A DNA stretch of 64,000 nt. Source: Prevotellaceae bacterium UBA2744. GTDB lineage: Bacteria > Bacteroidota > Bacteroidia > Bacteroidales > Bacteroidaceae. The position numbers and the translations under genes were made by a program. The notes under the pieces are model-generated. The model was not told where the DNA came from. It saw only the letters and a program-made list of their open reading frames with translations, and ran no database searches. Each line of letters starts with the position of its first letter. Position 1 is the stretch's first letter. The stretch spans positions 11,969-75,968 of the forward strand of contig DEJQ01000007.1 of assembly GCA_002353575.1 (NCBI GenBank), read 5' to 3'. Below, one piece after another: positions 37,958-47,952 of the stretch.

Positions 37958-40900
37958 TTACTTCACGAAGATCTTCTTCACTGTGCCGTTAGCATACTTC
38001 ACAATGTTCAGACCCTTCTGGAGAGTAGCTACAGGAGCACCGGAAACAGAGTAGATAGCTGCGATTTCAGCCTCTGCGGCAGCATCAATGCCATCAACGC
38101 TCATTGGGTTCTCAGAGATAGCCTTCTCGCTGTCAGGACCGTAGTAAGTCAGAGTGAAGTTGTCACATACGAACCAGCGAGCAGTCATCTTACCTGAAGT
38201 CTGGAAACCTACAGAAACCTTCTCGCCTTCATTAACTGTGAAGATTACAGAGTAAGTATTGTACTTTTCTGCACAAGCCTCTTCCTGAACATTTACTGAA
38301 TCAGCAGAGAAGTAAACAGTGTCGCTTTCAGCTGTGAATGTAGCTGCATAGAGGAATGCACGACCTGGATTCTTTGGATCAGCCTGACCATTGAGTGAGT
38401 TAGAAGCCTGAGCTGTGAGCTCGTATGTACCTGCTGGCAGAGATGGGATGTCCTGCCAGAAATTGAACTGGAGGTTTGCAGCATCGCCATTCCAGAATTC
38501 AGCCGACTGTCCTTCGATACCAGCTGCAAGAACCTGTGCGTTACCACCATTGTTAGTGTGCTTCCATCCTGTATTGAAGCCCTGCTCAATGTCAGCATTG
38601 ACAATGAGGTTAGTCATGTTAACAGGATTAGCGTCAGTTGCATCTTCAGCATCAGCAGGAATCTTCAGAACCGTAATAGCTTCCTGGAGACGAACTGTGA
38701 GAGCCTCTACTTCTTCTGTAGTAAGATCAGAGATAGCATCGTCAGAAGCATCAGTGTTCAGAAGAGTCTGTGCCTGAGAAACAGCGTCAGCTGAAGGATT
38801 GTATTCAGTTATTTCATTGTTCATGAATTCATCGAGAGCAGTACGAGCATCGCGACATGCTGTGACAGCTTTCACGTTTGCTTCTGCTGTAGCCTGAGCC
38901 TTTTCTACCTTAGCAATTTCAGCCTTTACATCGTTGATAGCCTTTGTAAGAGCATCAGCGTCTTCGCTGTCATTATTGATGCCTTCAGCCTTATCAACTA
39001 CGTCAAGTGCATTATTATAGATCTCTGTGTTTGCAGCAGCCACAGGAGCAGTGATGTCATCCTCATAGTCGCCTGCATAAGTATTGAGGTTCTCAGCAGC
39101 GGAATTGAGTGACTCGATAGCTCCGGCAAGTTCTGTGTGGAGATCATCCACAGAAGCTGCACCATTGTAATAGATTGAGAACTCATACCATGTCACCCAG
39201 TTGCTTTCCTGCAGTTCGTCAGCGCATACACCGAATGTGAGTTCACCATCGGCAGAAACGACTGTTGAAACTGTAGTTACAAATTTCTCAGCATATTCCG
39301 GGTCGTTGAAAATCTTAGCAGCCCCTTCGCGGTTGTTGATTACGAATACATCACCTGCAGCAGCCAGACCAGTATATTCTTCAGCGGTGTTGAACTGAGC
39401 AACGGCTACGTTTGCCATGTCAGACTTAGTGCCGCCTGCAAATACATAAGCTCCGGTTGTACCTGTTGTGTTGTATGCATCGATATTCACGTCGTTAGCA
39501 CCGATACGATAGAAGCCCTGAGTCATAATTGTATATTTACCAGCAGGCATATCCTTCAGTACGCGGCTTGCCTTGAATGGGGTGTTGTTGTAAATCTCAG
39601 CTACGTTGTGCTGAACGCTTATGCTACCCTTAGTAGTTGTCCAGTCAGCGAAGTTACCGTTCTCGCCAATCTTCTCAAGGAGAATAGAGATGTCGATACC
39701 GCCGTCGAGAGACTTGCCAGATGCAACGAGTGCATCGAAGTCAGCCTTAACACCAGTCATGATAGTTTCACCGAGAGAATCGATAAGCTTATTGATTTTC
39801 TCTGTGCTCAAGTTGAAATCGAGAAGTGCCATTTCAGCAGCATCTGAGATAGGTTCAAGGGCTGCAGCGAGGTTAGTATAACCGGCATCAGCTGTATATT
39901 TCTCGAGAGCCTCATAGAGTTCACCGCCTTCGTTAAAGAATTCAGACAGCTTCTTGTATGCAGCAATACTTGTGTTTGCTTCGGCAACAAGACCTGAGAG
40001 AGCTTCGTAAGCAGCCTGGTTAGCCTCTGCGTCAGTGCTTTCAGCGTCAATCAGTGCCTGAGCATCATCGATAGCCTTAGCAAGTGCGCTCTCTATATCC
40101 TTGAAGAATGGCTCACCACTTCCAAGAATCTTGTTAGCTCCAGAAACGGCTGCCTTCAGAGCAAACATTGACGGGTCGATACCTGAACCTACATATACAA
40201 GTGAGATACCGTCTGTGAAGAAGTGAGGCATAGAACCAGAACCCTTGTTGACAGACTTGTAACCGAGTGAGAAGTAACCTGAAGTTTCCTCCTCAAGAGT
40301 GAACTTGATTTCGTCCTTTGTCCAAGTACCTACAGGGAATGTCAGGTTGTTTGAGAGATATTCCTTACCATTATCAGCAACGAAACCGATAAGGTTCTTT
40401 TCAATAGCATCAGTACCACCAGTGTTGAAGTAAGACATGGTCAGAGTATAGTCACCTGCAGGAAGTGTTACAGCCTGCTTGTACTGCACAGCCATAGTCC
40501 AACATGTTACGAAACCAAGTACCTTGCCTTCTGAAGAGCCGTCAGACATGACAGTCGGAACAACATAATCCTTTCCGCCGAGGAATGCACCGCTACCGAT
40601 TGCATATACACCGGAAGCACATCCATTGTCGGTCTTCTGTCTTTCCCAGCCTGTGAGAGGAAGCATACTGTAGTTAGTGAGAGGAATGTTGTTCTTCTCA
40701 CAGTCATAGTCGTATGTACAGATACCGCCTTCGAGCGGTTCGTCAAGGTCGAAGTGAGAGTTTACGATGAAGTAAGAAGAGAGGTCTGTAACACCTGATT
40801 CGTTAATCTTCTTCTGAGCTTCGATAGCAGCCTCAACCTGCTCAAGAGTTGCAGACGGGTTGTCATATACAGTCTGAGAAGCTGCTGTTTCTACGTTATA

Positions 40901-41701
40901 CACCTTACCGATGTTGATAAGGTCAAGGAGCTCCTTCTTTGCCTCAGCAATCTTAGCAGCCTCAATCTCTGCTGCATCAACAGTCCATATCTGCACTTTT
41001 TCGATGAAGATGTGAGGAGCACTGCCAGAACCTCCGCTGTGAGCGAAACCGAGAGAAATCTGACCTGCAGTCTCAGCATCGAGTTCAACTAAGACTGTAT
41101 CCTCTTCCCAAACACCTTCCTGATAAGTAGTGCTGTCAGAATAGAAACTCTTTTCTGCAGAAGTGAAACCAATCTTGTTTGTGATTGTTCCCGTACCTTT
41201 TGCATTGTAGAGGGTAGTAACAATCATGTAAGTACCGGCAGGAAGGGTTACATCCTGAGTGTAAGTAGGAGCAGAACCCCATACACCTACGATACCAAGT
41301 ACTTTCTTACCTTGCTCGCCAAGAGCGTAAAATGCCCCCCCCAGTCCGATAGGGCTTTCAATCTCGTCGATTGCAAGCGGATCATAGACGGGGAAGATAC
41401 CTGATGCCTTAGCATCACGTTCATCACCTTCGGTAGTGTGCTTGATGTTGTCGGTCGGGTTGCTTGCTGTCCAACCTTCTACTGGCTGCATACCATAGAG
41501 GTCAGTACCATCAGAACCTGCCCCATTGTCGTCCAAGTCTTTCGCATAAGTACGGACTGAACGAGCAACTGGAGTCATGGCACTGAAGTCGGCATTGGTC
41601 AACTTCGAAGACGTGATGTCTTCCTTTCCTGTGTATCCGTAAGCCATGCTGCAGAATACACTCGCTACAAATAGTAGCGCAAGAGAGTAGAACTTTCTCA
41701 T
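37958..41701 (-). CDS. Large exported protein with repeated carbohydrate-binding-like modules
   Basis: From ATG 41701 the protein has 1247 residues (a TTG two codons upstream is also in frame). After a signal peptide come two related jelly-roll modules (LPAGTYMIVTTLYNAKGTG and LPAGDYTLTMSYFNTGGTD each open a core of about 120 residues) and a third and fourth more divergent copy (MPAGKYTIMTQGFYRIG, LPAGTYELTAQASNS). They are joined by helical FIVAR-like linkers rich in A, E and D. The last 45 residues (IAAIYSVSGAPVATLQ to VKKIFVK) are a type IX-like sorting tail. Likely a surface glycan- or host-binding protein; no catalytic motif was found. It is monocistronic. Confidence 0.8.
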   Translation of the reverse strand: MRKFYSLALLFVASVFCSMAYGYTGKEDITSSKLTNADFSAMTPVARSVRTYAKDLDDNGAGSDGTDLYGMQPVEGWTASNPTDNIKHTTEGDERDAKASGIFPVYDPLAIDEIESPIGLGGAFYALGEQGKKVLGIVGVWGSAPTYTQDVTLPAGTYMIVTTLYNAKGTGTITNKIGFTSAEKSFYSDSTTYQEGVWEEDTVLVELDAETAGQISLGFAHSGGSGSAPHIFIEKVQIWTVDAAEIEAAKIAEAKKELLDLINIGKVYNVETAASQTVYDNPSATLEQVEAAIEAQKKINESGVTDLSSYFIVNSHFDLDEPLEGGICTYDYDCEKNNIPLTNYSMLPLTGWERQKTDNGCASGVYAIGSGAFLGGKDYVVPTVMSDGSSEGKVLGFVTCWTMAVQYKQAVTLPAGDYTLTMSYFNTGGTDAIEKNLIGFVADNGKEYLSNNLTFPVGTWTKDEIKFTLEEETSGYFSLGYKSVNKGSGSMPHFFTDGISLVYVGSGIDPSMFALKAAVSGANKILGSGEPFFKDIESALAKAIDDAQALIDAESTDAEANQAAYEALSGLVAEANTSIAAYKKLSEFFNEGGELYEALEKYTADAGYTNLAAALEPISDAAEMALLDFNLSTEKINKLIDSLGETIMTGVKADFDALVASGKSLDGGIDISILLEKIGENGNFADWTTTKGSISVQHNVAEIYNNTPFKASRVLKDMPAGKYTIMTQGFYRIGANDVNIDAYNTTGTTGAYVFAGGTKSDMANVAVAQFNTAEEYTGLAAAGDVFVINNREGAAKIFNDPEYAEKFVTTVSTVVSADGELTFGVCADELQESNWVTWYEFSIYYNGAASVDDLHTELAGAIESLNSAAENLNTYAGDYEDDITAPVAAANTEIYNNALDVVDKAEGINNDSEDADALTKAINDVKAEIAKVEKAQATAEANVKAVTACRDARTALDEFMNNEITEYNPSADAVSQAQTLLNTDASDDAISDLTTEEVEALTVRLQEAITVLKIPADAEDATDANPVNMTNLIVNADIEQGFNTGWKHTNNGGNAQVLAAGIEGQSAEFWNGDAANLQFNFWQDIPSLPAGTYELTAQASNSLNGQADPKNPGRAFLYAATFTAESDTVYFSADSVNVQEEACAEKYNTYSVIFTVNEGEKVSVGFQTSGKMTARWFVCDNFTLTYYGPDSEKAISENPMSVDGIDAAAEAEIAAIYSVSGAPVATLQKGLNIVKYANGTVKKIFVK

Positions 41702-41712
41702 GTCCAATTTTT

Positions 41713-41742
41713 TTAAAGATTAGTAATAATGTTAATTAATAT
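41713..41742 (-). promoter_or_regulatory. A/T-rich leader related to that of the other exported-protein gene
   Basis: In mRNA sense TTAATTAACATTATTACTAA then TCTTTAAA, 12 bases or so before the start, resembling the leaders at 35285-35330 and 35991-36030. Confidence 0.45.
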
Positions 41743-41852
41743 ATGAGATTGCTAATTTATTCGCAATGAAAGAACATAGTTTCCAGATTCTCGATAAAAT
41801 TTATCGTTGCAAAGTAAATTGAAAATATATAATGAACAAAATAAAACTAAAA

Positions 41853-41887
41853 AAAATGTGTCACTTTAGACAAAAGTAACACATTTT
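41853..41887 (-). terminator. Terminator of the topA-aroK-speA transcript
   Basis: Arms 41853-41867 and 41873-41887 match at 14 of 15 positions around a 5-base loop; on the minus strand the hairpin runs into eight T residues. It starts about 45 bp after the speA stop. Confidence 0.85.
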
Positions 41888-41931
41888 AATACAATATTGA
41901 AAAAAAGGATGTCTTAATGTTCTGTTAGTTT

Positions 41932-43827
41932 TTATTCCAAGTACGTATATCCATAGAGCCCGCTGCGGTAAGTATCAAGGAATTCCTTTCCTTCCTCAAG
42001 TGTCACCTTACCTTCCTTAATGGCCTGTTTCACCCACACTTCAAGCGAGCGCACCATCTTCTTAGGTTCGTACTGAACATAGCTGAGTACGTCGGCTACC
42101 GTCTCACCGTCGATGATATTCTTTATGTGATATCCTTCTTTATCTGTAACCACATGAACGGCATTAGTGTCGCCAAACAGATTGTGCATATCGCCAAGAA
42201 TCTCCTGATAGGCTCCGACAAGGAAAACTCCTATGTAGTATGCCCCTTTCTTCTTGTCGAGGGAATGTACGGGAATGAAGTGGTTCACACCGCTTTCTGT
42301 GGAGAAATTGGCGATTTTACCGTCAGAGTCGCAGGTGATATCCTGGAGTGTGGCATTACGGTCAGGACGTTCCGTAAGTCTCTGGATTGGCATGATTGGG
42401 AATATCTGGTCAATAGCCCAACTGTCGGGCAGGGAATGGAACAGGGAGAAGTTGCAGAAGTATTTGTCAGCGAGGTTCTTCTCAAGCGAACGCAGTTCCT
42501 CAGGCATGTGTTTCATCGAATGACCAAGGATGTTTACCTCGCGAGCCACTGCCCAATACATACGTTCTATCTCGGCACGAGTACGGAGGTCGAGCATTCC
42601 GTGGGCGAACAGGTCGAGTGCCTCTTCGCGAATCTGCTGTGCGTCGTGCCAGTTCTCAAGCATATTCCGCTGATTCAGATTGCACCAGATGTCGTAGAGG
42701 TCTTTTGCCAATTCATGATCATCATCGCCTACCACGAATTCATCGGGCATTGCAGGCACCTCGGTGGTCTCCAGCACCTCCATGACAAGTACGGAGTGAT
42801 GGGCAGCCAACGAACGTCCGCCTTCGGTGATGATGTTAGGATGAGGAATATCATTGCTATTGCTTGCCTCTACGAATGTATATACGCAGTTGTTCACATA
42901 CTCCTGTATAGAGTAGTTGACCGAAGACTCTGAATTAGACGAACGGGAACCGTCGTAATCCACGCCGAGTCCTCCGCCGCAGTCAATGAATTCGACGGAG
43001 AATCCGAGTTTGCGCAGCTGTACGTAGAACATGCTGGCTTCGCGCAGGGCATTCTGAATACGGCGAATCTTCGTAATCTGACTGCCTATATGGAAGTGGA
43101 TAAGCTTCAGGCAGTCTTTCATATCGTTCTCTTCGATATACTTGAGTGCTGTAAGCAGTTCGCCGGAAGTAAGTCCGAATTTGCTGGCATCACCCCCACT
43201 CTCTTCCCACTTGCCGGAACCGGAGGCAGCCAACTTAATACGGATACCGATATTGGGACGCACTCCCAGTTTCTTGGCTACACGTGTGATGATTTCCAGT
43301 TCGTTGAATTTCTCAACGACGATGAAGATGCGCTTACCCATCTTATGGGCAAGAAGTGCCAGTTCTATATAGTCCTGGTCTTTATAGCCGTTGCAGACGA
43401 TGATGCTGTCGCTGTCCATATTGACAGCCAGCACAGCATGGAGTTCAGGCTTGGAACCTGCCTCAAGGCCAAGGTTGAACTTCTTGCCATGTTTGATTAC
43501 CTCCTCAACAACGGGCGAAATCTGATTAACCTTGATAGGATAGATGACAAAGCTCTCGCCCTGGTAGGAATATTCTTTTGCAGCCTTGGCAAAACACGTT
43601 GAAGTCTTCTCTATGCGGTTGTCGATGATGTCAGGAAAGCGCACAAGTACAGGCGCTGACACATCGCGCAGTGACAACTCGTCCATAACTTCCCTCAGAT
43701 CAACCTCCACACCATCTTTCTTCGGAGTTACAGCAACATTACCTTTCTCGTTAATGTGAAAATAGTTGACTCCCCAGCCGTTTATGCCGTACAGTTCGTT
43801 GGAGTCTTCAATTCGCCACTTTCTCAT
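41932..43827 (-). CDS. speA: Biosynthetic arginine decarboxylase
   Basis: The 631-residue PLP enzyme converts arginine to agmatine, the first step of the agmatine route to putrescine and spermidine. PLP-binding K99 in FVIYPIKVNQ, the EAGSKPEL segment, HFHIGSQI, the FIDCGGGLGVDYDGS segment and the ITEGGRSLAAHHS motif place it in the SpeA group of fold III decarboxylases. The N-terminus (MRKWRIEDSNELYGINGWG) is the standard one, so the 20-bp overlap with the upstream shikimate kinase gene is real. It is the last gene of the topA-aroK-speA transcript. Confidence 0.97.
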   Translation of the reverse strand: MRKWRIEDSNELYGINGWGVNYFHINEKGNVAVTPKKDGVEVDLREVMDELSLRDVSAPVLVRFPDIIDNRIEKTSTCFAKAAKEYSYQGESFVIYPIKVNQISPVVEEVIKHGKKFNLGLEAGSKPELHAVLAVNMDSDSIIVCNGYKDQDYIELALLAHKMGKRIFIVVEKFNELEIITRVAKKLGVRPNIGIRIKLAASGSGKWEESGGDASKFGLTSGELLTALKYIEENDMKDCLKLIHFHIGSQITKIRRIQNALREASMFYVQLRKLGFSVEFIDCGGGLGVDYDGSRSSNSESSVNYSIQEYVNNCVYTFVEASNSNDIPHPNIITEGGRSLAAHHSVLVMEVLETTEVPAMPDEFVVGDDDHELAKDLYDIWCNLNQRNMLENWHDAQQIREEALDLFAHGMLDLRTRAEIERMYWAVAREVNILGHSMKHMPEELRSLEKNLADKYFCNFSLFHSLPDSWAIDQIFPIMPIQRLTERPDRNATLQDITCDSDGKIANFSTESGVNHFIPVHSLDKKKGAYYIGVFLVGAYQEILGDMHNLFGDTNAVHVVTDKEGYHIKNIIDGETVADVLSYVQYEPKKMVRSLEVWVKQAIKEGKVTLEEGKEFLDTYRSGLYGYTYLE

Positions 43828-44335
43828 TTATCAGATTTGCGTAATTATTAATTTGTTCTTGAGTGTGTATTACATCTATGTCTATGATATGCTTTGCCTT
43901 CGAATAGAAAGGCAGGCGCTTCTGCAGGTTCTCCTCGATGAAACCGATCAGTTCATCAGGTGACTTACCCTGTATGAGCGGGCGTCGGCTCCCACCCATC
44001 AGCAGGTGTTCCTTCAGCACATGTGGCATAGCTCGCAGGAACACCGTTTCTCCCTGCCTGTTCAGGTAATCCATATTGTCAGAGAAACAAGGAGTGCCGC
44101 CGCCGCAACTGAGGATGACATCCTCAAATTCCGCTACCTCATGGAGCATATTCTTCTCTATCTCACGAAAACCAGCCTCGCCCCTTTCGGCAAATATCTG
44201 AGGAATGGTCATGTGAGTACGACTCTCTATGTATTGATCCAGGTCGTAGAACGGGCGTCCGGTCACTCTGGCAAGTTCTTTTCCGAGCGTAGTCTTGCCC
44301 GCACCCATATATCCTATGAGGATGATTCGTTTCAT
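43808..44335 (-). CDS. aroK: Shikimate kinase
   Basis: The 175-residue kinase phosphorylates shikimate in the aromatic amino acid pathway. The Walker A GYMGAGKTTLG, shikimate-binding DLDQYIE, RGEAGFREIE and CGGGTPCF motifs and the lid region GGSRRPL are present. It starts 12 bp after the topA stop and overlaps speA by 20 bp, so all three are co-transcribed. Confidence 0.96.
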   Translation of the reverse strand: MKRIILIGYMGAGKTTLGKELARVTGRPFYDLDQYIESRTHMTIPQIFAERGEAGFREIEKNMLHEVAEFEDVILSCGGGTPCFSDNMDYLNRQGETVFLRAMPHVLKEHLLMGGSRRPLIQGKSPDELIGFIEENLQKRLPFYSKAKHIIDIDVIHTQEQINNYANLINEKVAN

Positions 44336-44347
44336 CGGTTCCCTGTT

Positions 44348-46702
44348 TTACTTACGAGTACGACGTGTGGTATGCTTTGCAGGTGCCTCGCCCTGTGCAG
44401 AAACGATTTCCTTGCACTGTTCGTATGTCAGAGTCAGCGGATCTTTCACTGTACGGGGAATCTTATAGTTGGCACCATTATACTTGATGTAAGGACCGAA
44501 TCTGCCGTTCATCACCTCCATATTCTCATCCTCTGCGAACGACTTCAGGTGGTTCGACTTCTCTGTCTCACGCTGCTGTTTGATGAGTGCAACAGCCTCG
44601 TCAAGGGTGATTTCCAGAGGATTCACATCTTTAGGAATCGATACGTATTTCTTTGCGTGATATACGTATGCTCCATAGCGGCCGGCACCGATAGTGACTT
44701 CTGAGTCTTCAAATTCACCGAGGTTACGTGGCAGTTTAAAGAGTTCGAGTGCTTCCTCAAGGGTGATTGTCTGAACCGACTGATCAGTCTTGAGCTGTGC
44801 AAATCGCGGGTGTTCAGTCTCATTGGCAGTACCAATCTGAACCATCGGTCCGTAACGGCCAATCTTAACGGTTACGGTGTGACCTGACTTGGGGTCTGTA
44901 CCAAGTACCCGTTCACCGACCTTGAACTCAGAACGCTCCTGCATGGCTTTTTCGATGGTCGGTTCGAAGTCCTTGTAGAAATCCACCATAACCGTCTTCC
45001 AATCCTCGCGTCCGTCTGCGATTTCATCGAAGTCCTTCTCCACACGTGCAGTGAAGTTATAATCGACGATTGAAGGGAAGTGTTCTGTAAGGAAGTCATT
45101 CACGATAACACCTATATCTGTTGGCAGGAGTTTACCCTTCTCGTTACCGAACACTTCAGACTTCTGAGTTGTCTTTATAACAGATTCGCCTGATTTTTTC
45201 TTATCCGGAGCAAGTGTAAGTATGGTGTATTTACGTTTCTCGCCTTTCTTGTCACCCTTCTCTACATAGTCGCGCTGCTGTATGGTGGAGATGGTAGGTG
45301 CATAGGTAGATGGGCGACCGATTCCGAGTTCTTCCATTTTCTTTACCAGACTTGCTTCTGTGTAGCGCAGAGGATGCTGGCTGAATCGTTCTGTAGCAGT
45401 AATCTCCTCAACACCCATTACTGTACCTTTCTTCACTGCGGGAAGAATTACGCCGGAGTCATCATCCTGTACGTTGCTGTCATCGTCGTAGCTTTCGCGA
45501 TATACACGCAGGAAACCGTCGAAGGTGATTACTTCGCCCGAAGCGGTAAACACCATTCCATCGGCTGCTTTTGACGGAGTGATGGTGATAGTAGTCTTCT
45601 CAGCCTCAGCCTCAGCCATCTGACATGCTACGGTACGTTTCCAAATGAGGTCGTACAGACGGCGTTCCTGAGCCGTACCTGGTATCTCATGCTGAGAGAT
45701 ATATGTGGGACGGATAGCTTCGTGAGCCTCCTGTGCGCCCTTACTGCTTGTGTGGAAGTTTCGCGGATGACTGTATTTCTCTCCGTGCAACTGTATGATT
45801 TCGTCCTTTGCAGTATTAATACAGAGAGACGAGAGGTTAACAGAGTCGGTACGCATATACGTGATAAATCCGCTTTCGTATAGTCTCTGCGCCACAATCA
45901 TTGTCTGCGAAACGGTGAAGCCCAACTTACGTGCTGCTTCCTGCTGCAGGGTTGATGTAGTGAATGGAGGAGCCGGGAATTTCTTTATAGGCTTCTTCTC
46001 TATGTCAGTAACCTGGAATGAACAGTCTTTACATGTCTCCAAGAATGCACGAGCCTCAGCCTCAGTCTTGAACGAGTGATTCAGAGATGCCTTCAACTGC
46101 TGACCGTCAACTGTAAAGACTGCATGCACACGATAACTGCTCTCGCTCTTGAAGTTCTCTATCTCGCGCTCACGCTCTACGATAAGACGAACAGCAACCG
46201 ACTGCACACGACCAGCCGACAGACTTGGCTTCAGCTTACGCCACAGCACTGGAGAGAGTTTAAAACCAACCACACGGTCGAGCACACGACGTGCCTGCTG
46301 CGCGTTGACAAGTCCCATATCGATAGTTCTCGGATGCTTGATAGCCTCCAAGATTGCTGTCTTCGTAATTTCGTGGAATACTATTCGTTTTGCAACTTTA
46401 GGGTCAAGGCCGAGTACCTGACTCAGATGCCATGATATTGCTTCTCCTTCGCGGTCCTCATCGGATGCAAGCCAGACAGTCTCTGCCTCCTTCGCATTTT
46501 TCTTCAGTTCGCTTACAAGACGAATCTTATCACTTGGAATCTCATATACTGGAGAGAAATCAGACAAATCAACACTCATCTCCTTCGACTTCAAGTCACG
46601 GATATGTCCGTAGCTCGACATCACCTTATAGTCTTTCCCAAGGAACTTCTCCAGCGTCTTTGCCTTTGCCGGTGACTCGACAATAACTAAATTCTTTTGC
46701 AT
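44348..46702 (-). CDS. topA: DNA topoisomerase I
   Basis: The 784-residue type IA topoisomerase relaxes negative supercoils. The Toprim domain (VIVESPAKAKTLEKFLG, the DEDREGEAISWH acidic triad), the SYGHIRDL segment and active-site Y282 in FITYMRTDS are all present. The C-terminus carries several topoisomerase C-terminal repeats (RYGPMVQIG, RYGAYVYH, RFGPYIKY) rather than the zinc fingers of the enterobacterial enzyme. Its promoter lies in a dispersed repeat upstream. It heads the transcript with aroK and speA. Confidence 0.97.
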   Translation of the reverse strand: MQKNLVIVESPAKAKTLEKFLGKDYKVMSSYGHIRDLKSKEMSVDLSDFSPVYEIPSDKIRLVSELKKNAKEAETVWLASDEDREGEAISWHLSQVLGLDPKVAKRIVFHEITKTAILEAIKHPRTIDMGLVNAQQARRVLDRVVGFKLSPVLWRKLKPSLSAGRVQSVAVRLIVEREREIENFKSESSYRVHAVFTVDGQQLKASLNHSFKTEAEARAFLETCKDCSFQVTDIEKKPIKKFPAPPFTTSTLQQEAARKLGFTVSQTMIVAQRLYESGFITYMRTDSVNLSSLCINTAKDEIIQLHGEKYSHPRNFHTSSKGAQEAHEAIRPTYISQHEIPGTAQERRLYDLIWKRTVACQMAEAEAEKTTITITPSKAADGMVFTASGEVITFDGFLRVYRESYDDDSNVQDDDSGVILPAVKKGTVMGVEEITATERFSQHPLRYTEASLVKKMEELGIGRPSTYAPTISTIQQRDYVEKGDKKGEKRKYTILTLAPDKKKSGESVIKTTQKSEVFGNEKGKLLPTDIGVIVNDFLTEHFPSIVDYNFTARVEKDFDEIADGREDWKTVMVDFYKDFEPTIEKAMQERSEFKVGERVLGTDPKSGHTVTVKIGRYGPMVQIGTANETEHPRFAQLKTDQSVQTITLEEALELFKLPRNLGEFEDSEVTIGAGRYGAYVYHAKKYVSIPKDVNPLEITLDEAVALIKQQRETEKSNHLKSFAEDENMEVMNGRFGPYIKYNGANYKIPRTVKDPLTLTYEQCKEIVSAQGEAPAKHTTRRTRK

Positions 46703-46776
46703 ACCTTCTTATCCAGACAAACGGTACAAACTGCTTGTCTATATACATTATTTATAGAATTTTTAAAATCGGGGGG

Positions 46777-46807
46777 CAAAGGTACGAGTAAGTGAGCAAA
46801 ATGCAAA
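46777..46807 (-). promoter_or_regulatory. topA promoter in a dispersed repeat
   Basis: Minus-strand TTTG (46804-46807), 19-bp spacer, TACCTTTG (46777-46784). Much of the spacer (GAGTAAGTGAGC-like on the plus strand) is shared with the metalloprotease promoter at 28952-28982. The leader to the topA ATG is about 68 bases. Confidence 0.75.
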
Positions 46808-46820
46808 TAAAAAAGATGAA

Positions 46821-46854
46821 AAAAATGTTTCCAGGCTTTTTTATTTACATTTTT
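46821..46854 (-). terminator. Possible terminator of the U32-MG2-ruvB transcript
   Basis: AAAAATGT (46821-46828) pairs with ACATTTTT (46847-46854) around an 18-base loop; the minus strand continues with T residues. A/T-rich, so only moderately strong. Confidence 0.45.
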
Positions 46855-46910
46855 GAGCGGGAGTACCTTGCACGAGCATAGTGAAGCGAAAGGCAGTGCA
46901 GACGGGGGTT

Positions 46911-47942
46911 TTAATCAAACAGCGAAGGCATGCCATCTTTTTTTGAGGCATACGGAGTACGTCCCAGATGACGATAAGCGAGTTCTGTGACCTCGCGCCC
47001 GCGGGGAGTACGTTTTATAAATCCTTCCTTGATGAGGAATGGCTCATATACTTCTTCCACCGTACCTGCATCTTCTCCGATAGCTGTGGCTATGGTACCT
47101 ATTCCGACCGGACCGCCTTTGAACTTATCAATGATAGTAAGCAGAAGTTTATTGTCTATCTCGTCAAGTCCGAACTTATCGATATTGAGTGCTTCGAGAG
47201 CAAAGCGTGCTATGTCAAGGTTGATAGTACCATCACCGCGCACCTGAGCGAAGTCGCGTACACGGCGCAAGAGGGCATTGGCAATACGAGGGGTGCCACG
47301 CGAACGGGAGGCTATCTCTCCGGCTGCATCGAACTCACACGGCACACCAAGCAGATTGGCAGAACGCAGAATGATTCCACGCAAAGTCTTGGCATCATAG
47401 TACTCCAAGTGCATATTGATTCCGAAACGGGCACGCAAAGGAGCTGTGAGGAGACCGCTTCGGGTCGTGGCACCTACAAGTGTGAAGGGACTCAGGTCTA
47501 TCTGAATACTGCGGGCCGAAGGACCCTTGTCAATCATGATGTCGATGCGATAGTCCTCCATCGCACTATAGAGATATTCCTCTACAACAGGAGAGAGACG
47601 ATGGATTTCATCGATGAAAAGTACATCATTCTCCTCAAGCGAAGTAAGAATGCCTGCGAGATCACCCGGTTTGTCAAGTACTGGTCCACTGGTTGTCTTA
47701 AAGCCAACACCCAATTCGTTTGCAATAATCTGACTCAGGGTTGTCTTTCCGAGTCCCGGAGGACCATGCAGAAGGGTGTGGTCGAGCGGTTCACCACGGT
47801 AACGTGCAGCCTCGACGAATATCTTCAGGTTTTCAACTACTTTCTGTTGACCTGCGAAGTCATCGAAGCGCAACGGGCGCAAGGCCTGTTCATAGTCCTT
47901 GTCTGCATTGGTGCGCTGTTCGCGTATGTCGAAATCTTCCAT
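46911..47942 (-). CDS. ruvB: Holliday junction branch-migration helicase RuvB
   Basis: The 343-residue AAA+ motor drives branch migration with RuvA. Walker A (GPPGLGKTTLS, about residues 62-72), Walker B (LFIDEIHRL), sensor segment (VGATTRSGLL), arginine finger (RARFG) and the winged-helix C-terminus (GREVTELAYRHLG) are all present. The start is 10 bp after the upstream stop, so it is in the operon with the U32 and MG2-like genes. Confidence 0.97.
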   Translation of the reverse strand: MEDFDIREQRTNADKDYEQALRPLRFDDFAGQQKVVENLKIFVEAARYRGEPLDHTLLHGPPGLGKTTLSQIIANELGVGFKTTSGPVLDKPGDLAGILTSLEENDVLFIDEIHRLSPVVEEYLYSAMEDYRIDIMIDKGPSARSIQIDLSPFTLVGATTRSGLLTAPLRARFGINMHLEYYDAKTLRGIILRSANLLGVPCEFDAAGEIASRSRGTPRIANALLRRVRDFAQVRGDGTINLDIARFALEALNIDKFGLDEIDNKLLLTIIDKFKGGPVGIGTIATAIGEDAGTVEEVYEPFLIKEGFIKRTPRGREVTELAYRHLGRTPYASKKDGMPSLFD

Positions 47943-47952
47943 ATATTGTTTG

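Larger units (their letters stand above)
46777..46895. repeat. Dispersed promoter-bearing repeat, copy upstream of topA
   Basis: The left end (GGTACGAGTAAGTGAGC) and right end (GAGTACCTTGCACGAGC then GAAGCGA) match the two ends of the 81-bp units at 28956-29125, but the centre differs and holds a terminator-like hairpin. The ends are imperfect inverted copies of each other around AAGGTAC. Confidence 0.75.

Noticed and set aside
43808..43827. Mis-called speA start because of the 20-bp overlap with aroK
   Set aside because: The N-terminal residues before any alternative start match the conserved SpeA N-terminus, so the overlap is accepted.
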